Source: Tatumella citrea
GTDB lineage: Bacteria; Pseudomonadota; Gammaproteobacteria; Enterobacterales; Enterobacteriaceae
Length of the DNA stretch: 64,000 bases
NCBI RefSeq assembly: GCF_002163585.1
Contig: NZ_CP015579.1
Location: 1,488,001 to 1,552,000 of the forward strand
Direction: 5' to 3'
Below are positions 34,954 to 43,309 of the stretch, piece by piece. Under the pieces are notes generated by a model. It ran no database searches, was not told the origin of the DNA, and saw only the letters and a list, made by a program, of their open reading frames with translations. Position numbers and translations under genes: made by a program. Each line of letters opens with the position of its first letter. The first letter of the stretch is position 1.

Positions 34954-35023
34954 CGCGTGATATGGCGGCAGAAAGCCAGTCCTGTGGTTAACTGCGGGCC
35001 GGAGGTTCAGCCCGCCAGCACTT

Positions 35024-35359
35024 TTAGTGTGAGACTGATTTGGAGAATAGCTGGATGACGATGACACCACCAATGATCAGAGCAATACCGAGGATGGCCG
35101 GCAGATCCAGCTTCTGATGAAAGAATAACCAGGAAATCAGTGACACAAGACAGATACCCACCCCGGCCCAGATAGCATAAGCCACCCCGACATTCATCAC
35201 TTTAACAACCTGTGATAAGCCGATAAACGAGATTATATATCCAAAAATAACTGCCAGAGAGGGAAGTAACCGGGTAAAACCTTCTGAAGACTTAATCATT
35301 GAGGTAGCGAAGGTTTCGGAAATAATCGAAATAAAAAGAATAATCCAGACTTTTAACAT
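35024..35359 (-). CDS. Small multidrug resistance (SMR) family transporter
   Basis: Inner membrane protein of 111 residues with four transmembrane helices. The essential membrane-embedded Glu is Glu15 in IISETFATSMIKSSEGF, and GVAYAIWAGVG in helix 3 is the family signature. It is of the EmrE/QacE type rather than the Gdx (SugE) type judging by ATSMIK and AYAIWAG. It would act as a dimer exchanging protons for quaternary cations. It stands alone. Confidence 0.88.
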   Translation of the reverse strand: MLKVWIILFISIISETFATSMIKSSEGFTRLLPSLAVIFGYIISFIGLSQVVKVMNVGVAYAIWAGVGICLVSLISWLFFHQKLDLPAILGIALIIGGVIVIQLFSKSVSH

Positions 35360-35833
35360 TGCGGCATCCTGTTAGCGTCAGAGGGCAGATACCGGCCTGT
35401 CAGGCCCTTTAATCATGCCATTATGCTGATTTATCCGTGCTGTTAAGCTGAAACATCGGATGTGAACAGATATTTTAGCGTTTTCCGGTGAAGGATGGCA
35501 ATCCGGAAGACCCCAGGGAGAGACGCTTCACTATCAGTGAATGGCGACGATTATCAGGACTCCTGCAGCGGTAAATTGTCCGTGCCGCGAGCTTATTTCC
35601 CCAATTCAGTGCATGGTTCCGGCCGGAACACTTCGGTCGCTTAACCCGTGAGTGTCTGATAATTTCATTGTTTTCAATGGGATATATTTAATTCCTTTCT
35701 CGTGTTTTTGTCATGCCCGGGCTGGTATGGCATTTGCTTATTACCCATATCTTTTTAATTCAGATGGTTGCGTCATAGTTACCTGTCGGTAGTCATGCGC
35801 ATGACCATCAGGAATCTTTTCCCGGAGGGAACA
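35360..35833. other. Intergenic gap upstream of the amidase operon (474 bp)
   Basis: It holds the upstream region of the SMR gene (minus) and of the amidase (plus). A longer amidase frame opens at 35768 but lacks a ribosome site. A GC-rich CCGGCCGG palindrome near 35620 is the only visible symmetry; no gene recognised. Confidence 0.35.
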
Positions 35834-37009
35834 ATGTGGGACCAGTCACGGGCATTTATGCCTTATCCGTTTACTGAACTGAAGCATGCAGAACAGGGAC
35901 CGTTAAGTGGTTTAACTTTTGCGGTGAAAGATTTATTTGATGTGGCAGGATATCCCACAGGTGGGGGAAATCCGCATATTCTGGCGTTGTCCGGTATCAA
36001 AACCCGTACCGCTCCGGCAGTCCAACAGCTTCTGGATGCCGGAGCTCGCTTTGTCGGTAAGACGCATACTAATGAAATGGCGTTTTCGATGAGTGGCCAC
36101 AATATTCACTATGGAACACCCTGCAATGGTGCGGCTCCGGACCGTATTCCGGGTGGATCTTCGTCTGGTTCTGCAGCAGCGGTTTCCAACGGATTGTGTG
36201 ATATTGCCTTAGGCACCGATACCGGTGGCTCAGTACGTACCCCGGCCAGTTATTGTGGCCTTTTCGGTATCCGCCCGACACATGGAAGAATTTCGCTACA
36301 GGATTGCCAGGCGCTGGCTCCTTCTATGGATACCTGTGGTTTTTTTGCCTCAGATGCTAAACATTTCTCCCTGGTAGCAAAATGTCTGCTCGGTGAAGAT
36401 ACGCCACAGCCTGCTGAAATCCGGTTAGCCTGCAGTAGTGAACTGTTCGGGCGGTTACCAGCAGAAAGTCAGCAGGCGCTGACTCCCGTATTACAACAAA
36501 TCAGCCGCTTATGGGGAGAGTTTCTGCCTATGCCAGGTTGGCCTGAACAGCGTGAAACTCTGTTTAATGCTTTTCGGGTCATTCAGGGATATGAGGCATG
36601 GCAGGCTCAGGGTGAGATTATAGAGCGTTATAGTCTGAGTCTTGGTCCTGACATCGCGGCACGCTTTGCTTTTGGACGTGGAGTTAGCTCTGATGAATAT
36701 CAGAGCGCCTGTCGTGACCGGCAACAATTTACAGAATGGTGGGATCAACAACTGTCCGGACGAATCCTCGTATTACCGACAGTACCTGAGATTGCCCCGT
36801 TGCTGAGTGCGACGGCAGAACAAATCGAAGCGACCCGTCGTCTCTCTCAGGATTTACTGATTATTGCTGTAATGACCGCCGCTCCACAGGTCACCGTACC
36901 GATGGCTGAAGTGGATGGTGTGCCGCTGGGAATTTCTTTACTCGGCCCGCGAGGCAGTGATCAGCGGTTGGTTGAGATGGCCACAATACTTTCTTCCGGA
37001 GAAAATTAA
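35834..37009 (+). CDS. Amidase signature family hydrolase
   Basis: Amidase of 391 residues from the ATG at 35834, which follows GGAGGGA. The Ser-cisSer-Lys triad is complete: Lys32 in AVKDLFDVAG, Ser109 in PGGSSSGSA and Ser133 in GTDTGGSVR, with the 24-residue Ser spacing of the family. Its stop overlaps the start of the M20 hydrolase by one base (TAATG), so the pair is translationally coupled. The partner suggests hydrolysis of a carbamoyl or ureido compound, but the substrate is not readable. Confidence 0.88.
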   Translation: MWDQSRAFMPYPFTELKHAEQGPLSGLTFAVKDLFDVAGYPTGGGNPHILALSGIKTRTAPAVQQLLDAGARFVGKTHTNEMAFSMSGHNIHYGTPCNGAAPDRIPGGSSSGSAAAVSNGLCDIALGTDTGGSVRTPASYCGLFGIRPTHGRISLQDCQALAPSMDTCGFFASDAKHFSLVAKCLLGEDTPQPAEIRLACSSELFGRLPAESQQALTPVLQQISRLWGEFLPMPGWPEQRETLFNAFRVIQGYEAWQAQGEIIERYSLSLGPDIAARFAFGRGVSSDEYQSACRDRQQFTEWWDQQLSGRILVLPTVPEIAPLLSATAEQIEATRRLSQDLLIIAVMTAAPQVTVPMAEVDGVPLGISLLGPRGSDQRLVEMATILSSGEN

Positions 37010-38280
37010 TGACTAACGATGTGCTGGTAAATTCAGTTGCCGCAGTCTCAGATATGCGGATTAACGGTGAAAGATTATGGGATTCGTTGATGGAGCTGGC
37101 CGAAATCGGCGCGACGGCAAAAGGGGGCTGTCGACGGCTGGCGTTAACAGACCTGGACCATCAGGGCAGAGATCTGGTGATCAGTTGGGCTAAAGCTGCC
37201 GGGCTGTCTGTGACCATCGATAAAATCGGCAATGTCTTTATGCGCAGGGAAGGCCGGAATCCTCAACTGTTGCCGGTGATGGCTGGCAGCCATATTGATA
37301 CACAGCCGACCGGTGGAAAATACGACGGTAATTATGGTGTGCTTGCGGCGCTGGAAGTTATCCGCACGCTGAATGATCTGGATATTGTTACCGAGGCCCC
37401 TCTGGAGGTCGTATTCTGGACCAATGAAGAAGGTTCCCGTTTTGTTCCGGTAATGATGGGGTCCGGAGTATTTGCCGGCGTTTTTCCACTGGAACAGATT
37501 TACGCCGTACAGGACAGTGAAGGCAAAACTGTGGGCAGTGAGCTGGAAAATATCGGTTATATCGGCGAGCAGACGCCTGGCGACCACCCGGTAGGCGCCT
37601 ATTTTGAGGCCCATATCGAGCAGGGGCCTATCCTCGAAGATGAAGAGAAAGTCATCGGTGTGGTGCAGGGAGTATTGGGAATTCGCTGGTATGACTGCAA
37701 AGTCACTGGTCAGGAGTCTCATGCGGGACCCACCCCTATGTCACTGCGCAAAGATGCCCTGCAAACAGCCACCCGTATCATGCAACAGGTGATTACTATT
37801 GCAGGGAAAACCCCGGAAGGGCGCGGGACTGTCGGCAGCGTTCAGGTTTATCCGAACAGTCGTAATGTGGTGCCGGGAGAAGTGACGTTTTCTGTCGATT
37901 TACGCAATATCAGTGATGAACTGGTAGCAGAAATGGATACTGATTTAAAAACCTTTATCTCAGATCTTAGCCGGCAGAGTGGTATGGAGATTGAACTGAC
38001 AGAGGTCAGTCACTATCCGGCCGCCCCCTTTGATGCAGAGTGTCAGGCAGCTATTGCAGGGGCGGCAGATAAACTCGGTTATCCGTCACGGGAAATTGTT
38101 TCAGGTGCCGGGCATGATGCGGTGTATATGAGTTATCTGGTCCCTACCGGGATGATTTTCATTCCCTGTAAAGATGGTATCAGTCATAACGAAGCAGAGT
38201 ATGCATCACCGGAACATGTGACGGCAGGAGCTAATGTATTATTGCAGGTGATGTTGCAGTATGCGGGAGTTGCCGGATAG
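37009..38280 (+). CDS. M20-family Zn-dependent amidohydrolase (N-carbamoyl-L-amino acid hydrolase/allantoate amidohydrolase type)
   Basis: Di-zinc hydrolase of 423 residues. Metal-site residues visible are His95 in AGSHIDTQPTGG, Asp106 in GKYDGNYGVL, Glu140-Glu141 in WTNEEGSRF and the C-terminal His in ISHNEAEY. The dimerisation domain lies about 225-335 (QESHAGPTPM, a substrate-contact His). The family splits N-carbamoyl amino acids, beta-ureidopropionate or allantoate. Coupled to the amidase, it probably completes ureido-compound breakdown releasing ammonia; which compound is inference. A 13-bp stem-loop follows at 38342. Confidence 0.88.
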   Translation: MTNDVLVNSVAAVSDMRINGERLWDSLMELAEIGATAKGGCRRLALTDLDHQGRDLVISWAKAAGLSVTIDKIGNVFMRREGRNPQLLPVMAGSHIDTQPTGGKYDGNYGVLAALEVIRTLNDLDIVTEAPLEVVFWTNEEGSRFVPVMMGSGVFAGVFPLEQIYAVQDSEGKTVGSELENIGYIGEQTPGDHPVGAYFEAHIEQGPILEDEEKVIGVVQGVLGIRWYDCKVTGQESHAGPTPMSLRKDALQTATRIMQQVITIAGKTPEGRGTVGSVQVYPNSRNVVPGEVTFSVDLRNISDELVAEMDTDLKTFISDLSRQSGMEIELTEVSHYPAAPFDAECQAAIAGAADKLGYPSREIVSGAGHDAVYMSYLVPTGMIFIPCKDGISHNEAEYASPEHVTAGANVLLQVMLQYAGVAG

Positions 38281-38341
38281 CCGAAGTTGTCCGGTTAACA
38301 GGAGTGCAGGCCAGAGGTTGGCCGCGCACAGTAACAAAGAT

Positions 38342-38374
38342 AATCACTCAGCCAACTGAGATGGCTGAGTGATT
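38342..38374. terminator. Stem-loop between the M20 gene and the TonB receptor
   Basis: A perfect 13-bp inverted repeat (38342-38354 with 38362-38374) lies between two convergent genes. T tracts are weak on both strands, so termination is likely but not certain. Confidence 0.6.
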
Positions 38375-38381
38375 CATGGCA

Positions 38382-40637
38382 TCAGAATGATGCTGTCATT
38401 CCCATTGAATAAGCGCGCCCCGGCTCATTGTAGGTAGATGCACCTTCATTTGAACGATAGATTTTCTTATTCAGCAGGTTACTGATGCCGGCATTTACCC
38501 GCAGATTTTTGCTGATCTTATAGTTAGCCGTCAGACCAAAGATAGAGTAAGAACCAACTTCAGTTTCATTCATTGCATCCACTTCTTTACGAATATCTGC
38601 GGATGAACGTGGTTTCTGGCGCCCGTAAGCTGTCCAGACAGCAGACGTAGTCAGCTTCGGTGTCACCTGGAATTCCAGGAAAGTATTCACGGTATATTTC
38701 GGGATCAATGATAATGGGTTGCCATTTGATTTGTACTTAGCATCGAACATATAAGTGGCATTGGTACGCCAGGTCAGCAGATCTTCAACCACCGGGACCG
38801 TCAGGTTGGCTTCGAGTCCCTGGGTCAGTGCCTTGCCGCCATTTTCCCAGCGATAGATATTGTAGCCTGAACTGCTCCAGGCACTGGCAACATTCACCGT
38901 TCCTACAGAGTTGGTTCCGGAGACAATTTTATTCTGATAATCATTTCGGAAGAACGTCAGCCCGGCCGCATAGCCTTCATCATTCCATTGCAGACCAATT
39001 TCTTTGTTAACACTGATCTCAGGTTTCAGATCTTTGTTGCCCATCAGATAACAACCGCCGGTAGTACCAGGAACACAACCATTACCGCTACTGGCCAGCA
39101 GATATCCTTCACTTGACTGGTAAAGGTTAGGTGCTTTAAACATTCTCGCGATGCCGGCTTTCAGGGTCAGATGCTGAGTCAGTTCCTGAGAGAAATTAAA
39201 TGAAGGGCTCCAGTTGGTGCCAAAACGATCGCTGTAATCCATGCGCAGACCGGGAATCAGGGTCGTCCCCGGTAAAGCATCTATAGTATCTTCCAGATAG
39301 ATTCCCGCCAGGTTCTGGCTGTTCTTTGGACTGCGATCTGCCGGGTTACCCGAAGTTCCGGCTATGTCATAGCCTGATGCATTAGTATCTTCAATTGACG
39401 CCGGATCATTGAGTTCTTCGCGGCTCCAGTCGAATCCGGCGGTCAGAGTATTATCCACCCACAGTTCAAACGGAATATTGACTTCACCATTACCTCGCCA
39501 GGTTTTATAGCGGCTGGTGGAGTAACTGGTATCATTAATCATCCCTTCCACTTTTCCGGTAGAACCTTCATTCAGACGGGTATTGTGGGTGTCTTCATAG
39601 CTCAGGGTGAATTTTGATTGCCCCCAGTCCCAGAAACCATTGTGAGTCAGGCTGTATGACTGACGATACATACGGTTGGTTTCCTGGCCATAAAGTTGTG
39701 GCACTAACGTACTGATATTGCTGTTACTGTATTGAGTGTCACCGGCATAAATATTGCCCTGACGGCTGTAAGCATAGTTAAAATCAATGATATGCTGCGG
39801 TGAGAGTTTCCATTCGAACATCGCATTGATATCGCGGTTGCGGACACCTTCATGCCCGGCAGCATAACTGCCATTTTCCGCCGTGTTAATATCAGCTGCA
39901 TCTGCCTGCGTTTTATTAATATTGCCATATAACCGCATGGTCAGAACGTCGTCAATCAGTGGCCCGCTCAGACTAAAGTTAGTGCGGTTTGTCGCACCTT
40001 CTTTTTTATTTTCCGGCTGATTGGTAAACAGTGATACCGAACCGTGCCACTGGTTGGTAGGTTTTTTAGTGATAATATTCACCACACCCCCCATCGCTCC
40101 GGAACCATAATGGGCTGCGGCAGGACCGCGCAGTACATCGATATGGTCAACCATTTCCGGCGGAACCCAGTTAGAGTCACCGCGGGTATCCCTTTCTCCG
40201 GTACGGCTGTAACGAACTGAGCTGCGTGAGGATACCGGTACACCGTCTATCAGAATAAGTGTGTTTTCTGGTCCCATGCCACGAATATCGATCTGGCGAT
40301 TATTACCTCTGCTACCGGTTGCACTGTTGCCGGTAAGATTAACGCCTGGCATTTTACGAATGATTTCAGACAGGTCGTTTACTGGCGGGGAGTTTTCAAT
40401 GTCCTTTTGAGTGATCAGTGATGCACCGGGCTGTTGTTTTAATTCATCCTCGGCTTTGCCCTTAACCACAATCACGCCTTCGCTATGTTGGTTACGGGAC
40501 GCATCGGTGATGCTGCTGGTTTCGGTTTCGCTGCTGCTGTCAGCCGCGAGTGAGGGGGTTGTCAACATACTACTCAGAGCAAGGCCGACAAACATAGCTA
40601 AGCGGGTACGACGAGGTTGCTGTGTAAGAGAATACAT
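38382..40637 (-). CDS. TonB-dependent siderophore receptor (FepA/PfeA/PirA-like)
   Basis: Outer membrane iron-siderophore receptor. I chose the ATG at 40637 (751 residues) because the longer frame would translate through the Fur box. Signal peptide about 1-31 ends in PSLA. The plug domain (about 55-200) has IRKMPGVNL, IDIRGMGPENTLILIDGVPV and GPAAAHYGSGAMGGVVNIITKK; the rest is a 22-strand barrel ending in Phe. VSSRSSVRYSRTGERDTRGD is typical of the catecholate FepA/PfeA group. No siderophore synthesis or inner membrane uptake genes lie nearby. Confidence 0.92.
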   Translation of the reverse strand: MYSLTQQPRRTRLAMFVGLALSSMLTTPSLAADSSSETETSSITDASRNQHSEGVIVVKGKAEDELKQQPGASLITQKDIENSPPVNDLSEIIRKMPGVNLTGNSATGSRGNNRQIDIRGMGPENTLILIDGVPVSSRSSVRYSRTGERDTRGDSNWVPPEMVDHIDVLRGPAAAHYGSGAMGGVVNIITKKPTNQWHGSVSLFTNQPENKKEGATNRTNFSLSGPLIDDVLTMRLYGNINKTQADAADINTAENGSYAAGHEGVRNRDINAMFEWKLSPQHIIDFNYAYSRQGNIYAGDTQYSNSNISTLVPQLYGQETNRMYRQSYSLTHNGFWDWGQSKFTLSYEDTHNTRLNEGSTGKVEGMINDTSYSTSRYKTWRGNGEVNIPFELWVDNTLTAGFDWSREELNDPASIEDTNASGYDIAGTSGNPADRSPKNSQNLAGIYLEDTIDALPGTTLIPGLRMDYSDRFGTNWSPSFNFSQELTQHLTLKAGIARMFKAPNLYQSSEGYLLASSGNGCVPGTTGGCYLMGNKDLKPEISVNKEIGLQWNDEGYAAGLTFFRNDYQNKIVSGTNSVGTVNVASAWSSSGYNIYRWENGGKALTQGLEANLTVPVVEDLLTWRTNATYMFDAKYKSNGNPLSLIPKYTVNTFLEFQVTPKLTTSAVWTAYGRQKPRSSADIRKEVDAMNETEVGSYSIFGLTANYKISKNLRVNAGISNLLNKKIYRSNEGASTYNEPGRAYSMGMTASF

Positions 40638-40677
40638 ACGTATTTCCAGATACAATTTGTTACGTGTTGAATGAGTT

Positions 40678-40692
40678 TGATAATTATTATCA
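40678..40692. promoter_or_regulatory. Fur box of the TonB receptor
   Basis: TGATAAT-T-ATTATCA is a perfect 7-1-7 Fur inverted repeat, 41 bp upstream of the receptor start. Iron repression by Fur follows. Confidence 0.9.
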
Positions 40693-41145
40693 TAAAGGTT
40701 TTCGATAAACATCTGTTTTTCTAAATCATTACTAAAAACTTACACTTTAATTACGTTTGTTAGTGAACTTTTCTTATTATCAATTTAAGTATTGATATTT
40801 AAAAATAAATTAAATGTCATTATGTTGTTAATTATTTCACATTGATGTTTTTTGATAAAAAAGTCCGGTTTTTAGCGAAGGGTTTGCATGATCAGAAGGC
40901 TGCTAAGGCTGGTTTTTGAAGTGATTTTTGTAAAAAAATAACAATAAGGTAAATAACTAACACGAAATCTGAAAAGCAAAGCAATCAGTTTTTTAGGTTT
41001 CGTTTACAGTGAAAAGAAGATGTAAGCCTGTCAGGCAGTGAATGATGGTCTGACAGAGCGAAAAGGACCGATAAACAGCGCAGGATTGCTGTTTATCGGC
41101 CATCGGGAGCCATAGGTGTAGCAACTACGGAAAAGGTGTCGGCAG
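40693..41145. other. AT-rich intergenic gap (453 bp)
   Basis: It contains the upstream part of the receptor promoter and a stem-loop at 41068-41099. Otherwise AT-rich, with no gene recognised. Confidence 0.4.
41068..41099. terminator. Stem-loop after the dehydrogenase operon
   Basis: A perfect 12-bp stem (41068-41079 with 41088-41099), loop of eight, 47 bp beyond the large-subunit stop. Read on the minus strand it is followed by CCTTTTCG, so it is a probable terminator. Confidence 0.65.
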
Positions 41146-42768
41146 TTAAGTCACTGGATCCTGTAACAACGTGTCGGCAATGCGTAAAGCTAATGCTGCA
41201 CCTGTCAGGGTCGGATTAACACAGCCGACGGCCGGAAAGACACTGGTCCCGGCGATATATAAATTGGGATGATCGTGAGTCCGGCAATTTTTATCCACCA
41301 CCGAATCAGTGGGTGAGTTACCCATAATCATGGTTCCCAAAATATGTTCGCGGTTTTGTTTATTGGTATCCGTTGCCACAATCTTTGCGTTCAGAATTTT
41401 TGCGATATTTTGTACGTCAGCGATAGCAGCATCGCGCCCTTTATTCCAGTAATCATCCACATCGTAGTGGATTTCCGGGACAGGGATCCCCAGGCTGTCA
41501 GTCCGATCTTTACTTGGGACAATACGATTCTGCGGGTTAGGCAAAGTTTCCAGATCGACGGCAATAGATAACTGACGGGCAGACTGATATTTAATTTGCC
41601 GGTAGAGCTCATTACCCATGATTCCCTGTTTAATCAGGGACTTAGTGACGGCAAAATTGACGGCGGTATTACGAAATTTAGTTTTATAAGACGCTCTTTC
41701 GGCTCTGAATTTCCCTTCACGGGCATTGAGCATCACCAGCAAGGCATTAGGCCCGGTACCTGGCCAGACTTCATCTTCGGTCACCAGATTAAAGCCCAGT
41801 CCGGTGTGATCCATCAGATTTCGCCCGACCTGACCTGATGTATTAGCAATACCCTGAGGATAGCGCTCCGATACGGACATCAGCAGCAATTTAGGCGTCT
41901 CAATTGCATTAGCAGCAATCACAAAAACTTTCCCGCTAACTGTTCCCGTTGACTTATCCGGCCGACGGAAATGCACAGCGGTAATTTTACCATCATCTCC
42001 GGCCTCGACACGGTAAACCACCGAGTTAGAAAGCAATGTACAGCCATGGTCGAGCGCTTTTTGCACATGAAAGTCAGCGGTATATTTAGCGCCGATGGGG
42101 CAAATAGGGTCACAGGTATTATTTCCGGCACAGGCCGGACGTTCGGCGGTAGCCACAGAAAGCCTGGCATTGGGTTCATGAATGGCAGAGTAACCCGCCG
42201 CCTCAAGTTTACCGGCAACAACCTGTTGTCCCCAACTGAACGGGTGGCCCGGAGTAGGATAGGGTTGTGAACGTGGAGGGTAATGATCTTTGCCCTGGCC
42301 ACTCTGATCTTCAGTATCCCAGCCATTGACCCCCAGTTGCTCTTCAGCTTTCTGATACCAGGGTTCCAGCACTTCGTAACCAATCGGCCAGTCGCGGCCT
42401 ACGCCATAGCGGGTTTTAAGTTCAAAATCTGACGGTAACAGTCTCCAGGTCGCAGAGTCCCAGTGCCAGGTAGTTCCCCCCACCATTCTGATATAAGTCG
42501 TCGCATAATTTACCGGGCCCTTTTGTTCCAGATAATGCCCGCCAATGGGATTGGGTGCCCACTCCAGATTAGGGTAGGGTGAATTATTGGCGATGCTTTT
42601 ATCCGGCAAACTGCGGTAATGCTCTATCGCTTTCCAGCGTTGAATGTGATCGCCGGCCTCAATCATACAAACCCGTTTACCATGACGGGACAATTGCCAG
42701 GCAATCAGTGCTCCGGTAACGCCTGAGCCGACGATAACGTAGTCGAAATCTAAAGTAGTATTAGCCAT
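41146..42768 (-). CDS. Membrane-bound sugar (acid) dehydrogenase, large FAD subunit (GMC family)
   Basis: Periplasm-facing flavoprotein of 540 residues, GMC oxidoreductase family, of the gluconate 2-dehydrogenase/2-ketogluconate/sorbitol dehydrogenase group. FAD motif GSGVTG at 14-19, VGGTTWHWDSATWRL at about 97-110, and the C-terminal GTSVFPAVGCVNPTLTGAALALRIAD. Cys213, Cys219 and Cys223 form C-x5-C-x3-C, like the 3Fe-4S ligand region reported for FAD glucose and fructose dehydrogenases. It has no signal peptide, so export would ride on the Tat signal of the small subunit. It overlaps that gene by eight bases. The sugar substrate cannot be fixed from sequence. Confidence 0.9.
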   Translation of the reverse strand: MANTTLDFDYVIVGSGVTGALIAWQLSRHGKRVCMIEAGDHIQRWKAIEHYRSLPDKSIANNSPYPNLEWAPNPIGGHYLEQKGPVNYATTYIRMVGGTTWHWDSATWRLLPSDFELKTRYGVGRDWPIGYEVLEPWYQKAEEQLGVNGWDTEDQSGQGKDHYPPRSQPYPTPGHPFSWGQQVVAGKLEAAGYSAIHEPNARLSVATAERPACAGNNTCDPICPIGAKYTADFHVQKALDHGCTLLSNSVVYRVEAGDDGKITAVHFRRPDKSTGTVSGKVFVIAANAIETPKLLLMSVSERYPQGIANTSGQVGRNLMDHTGLGFNLVTEDEVWPGTGPNALLVMLNAREGKFRAERASYKTKFRNTAVNFAVTKSLIKQGIMGNELYRQIKYQSARQLSIAVDLETLPNPQNRIVPSKDRTDSLGIPVPEIHYDVDDYWNKGRDAAIADVQNIAKILNAKIVATDTNKQNREHILGTMIMGNSPTDSVVDKNCRTHDHPNLYIAGTSVFPAVGCVNPTLTGAALALRIADTLLQDPVT

Positions 42769-43309
42769 TTTTCTGTTCCTGCTCGGTATCTTCGCTCAGT
42801 AAGTCGGGATGTTTAAGTGAGACCCAACTGTCAGGGCCCCCGCCATAACCGGGAACAAAAACGTATTCACGGGTTGGCTGGAACATCAGTGCGTCATGGA
42901 AGGCGATCAGAGTCGCCCCGGCGCCTTCGCCGACGATTCCCAGATACCAGGCTGAGGTGATTTTTTTAAGGGTATTAAAGATGTCACTGTCGTGAGGGAG
43001 TGATGCCAGCATCGTATCAATCCCCTGACTGCGAAACGGGACACTGGCAACCATCGCCTGATTCAGTTGTTGAATGAAATGTCCGTCTGCAGCCTGCAAT
43101 GCGGCAAAATAACGGCCTGATAAAACAGGATCTACTGGCCGGCCAATAACAAAGGTTGAGAATTCATGAAAATCCGCACTGGCAGGCAAACCGCCAGCAA
43201 ATGCCGGACAGGTCACCAGACGTAACCCACTCACAGAGAATACGGTCAGCAACGATAATGACTTAATCAGTTTTCGGCGATCTGTCGAAATAGTATCTGT
43301 GAGTTTCAT
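42761..43309 (-). CDS. Dehydrogenase small subunit (gluconate 2-dehydrogenase subunit 3 family, Tat signal)
   Basis: Small, 182-residue partner that carries a twin-arginine signal (TDRRKLIKSLSLLTVFSVSG, about 8-28) and is thought to carry the folded large subunit across the membrane. The rest fits the subunit 3 family (RYFAALQAADGHFIQQLNQA, and TSAWYLGIVGEGAGATLIAFHDALM). It overlaps the cytochrome gene by four bases and the large-subunit gene by eight, so all three are translationally coupled. Confidence 0.88.
   Translation of the reverse strand: MKLTDTISTDRRKLIKSLSLLTVFSVSGLRLVTCPAFAGGLPASADFHEFSTFVIGRPVDPVLSGRYFAALQAADGHFIQQLNQAMVASVPFRSQGIDTMLASLPHDSDIFNTLKKITSAWYLGIVGEGAGATLIAFHDALMFQPTREYVFVPGYGGGPDSWVSLKHPDLLSEDTEQEQKNG

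Noticed and set aside
41919..42383. 154-codon minus-strand frame inside the dehydrogenase large subunit gene
   Set aside because: It is an alternate frame of the GMC gene, whose protein shows clear motifs across the whole stretch.
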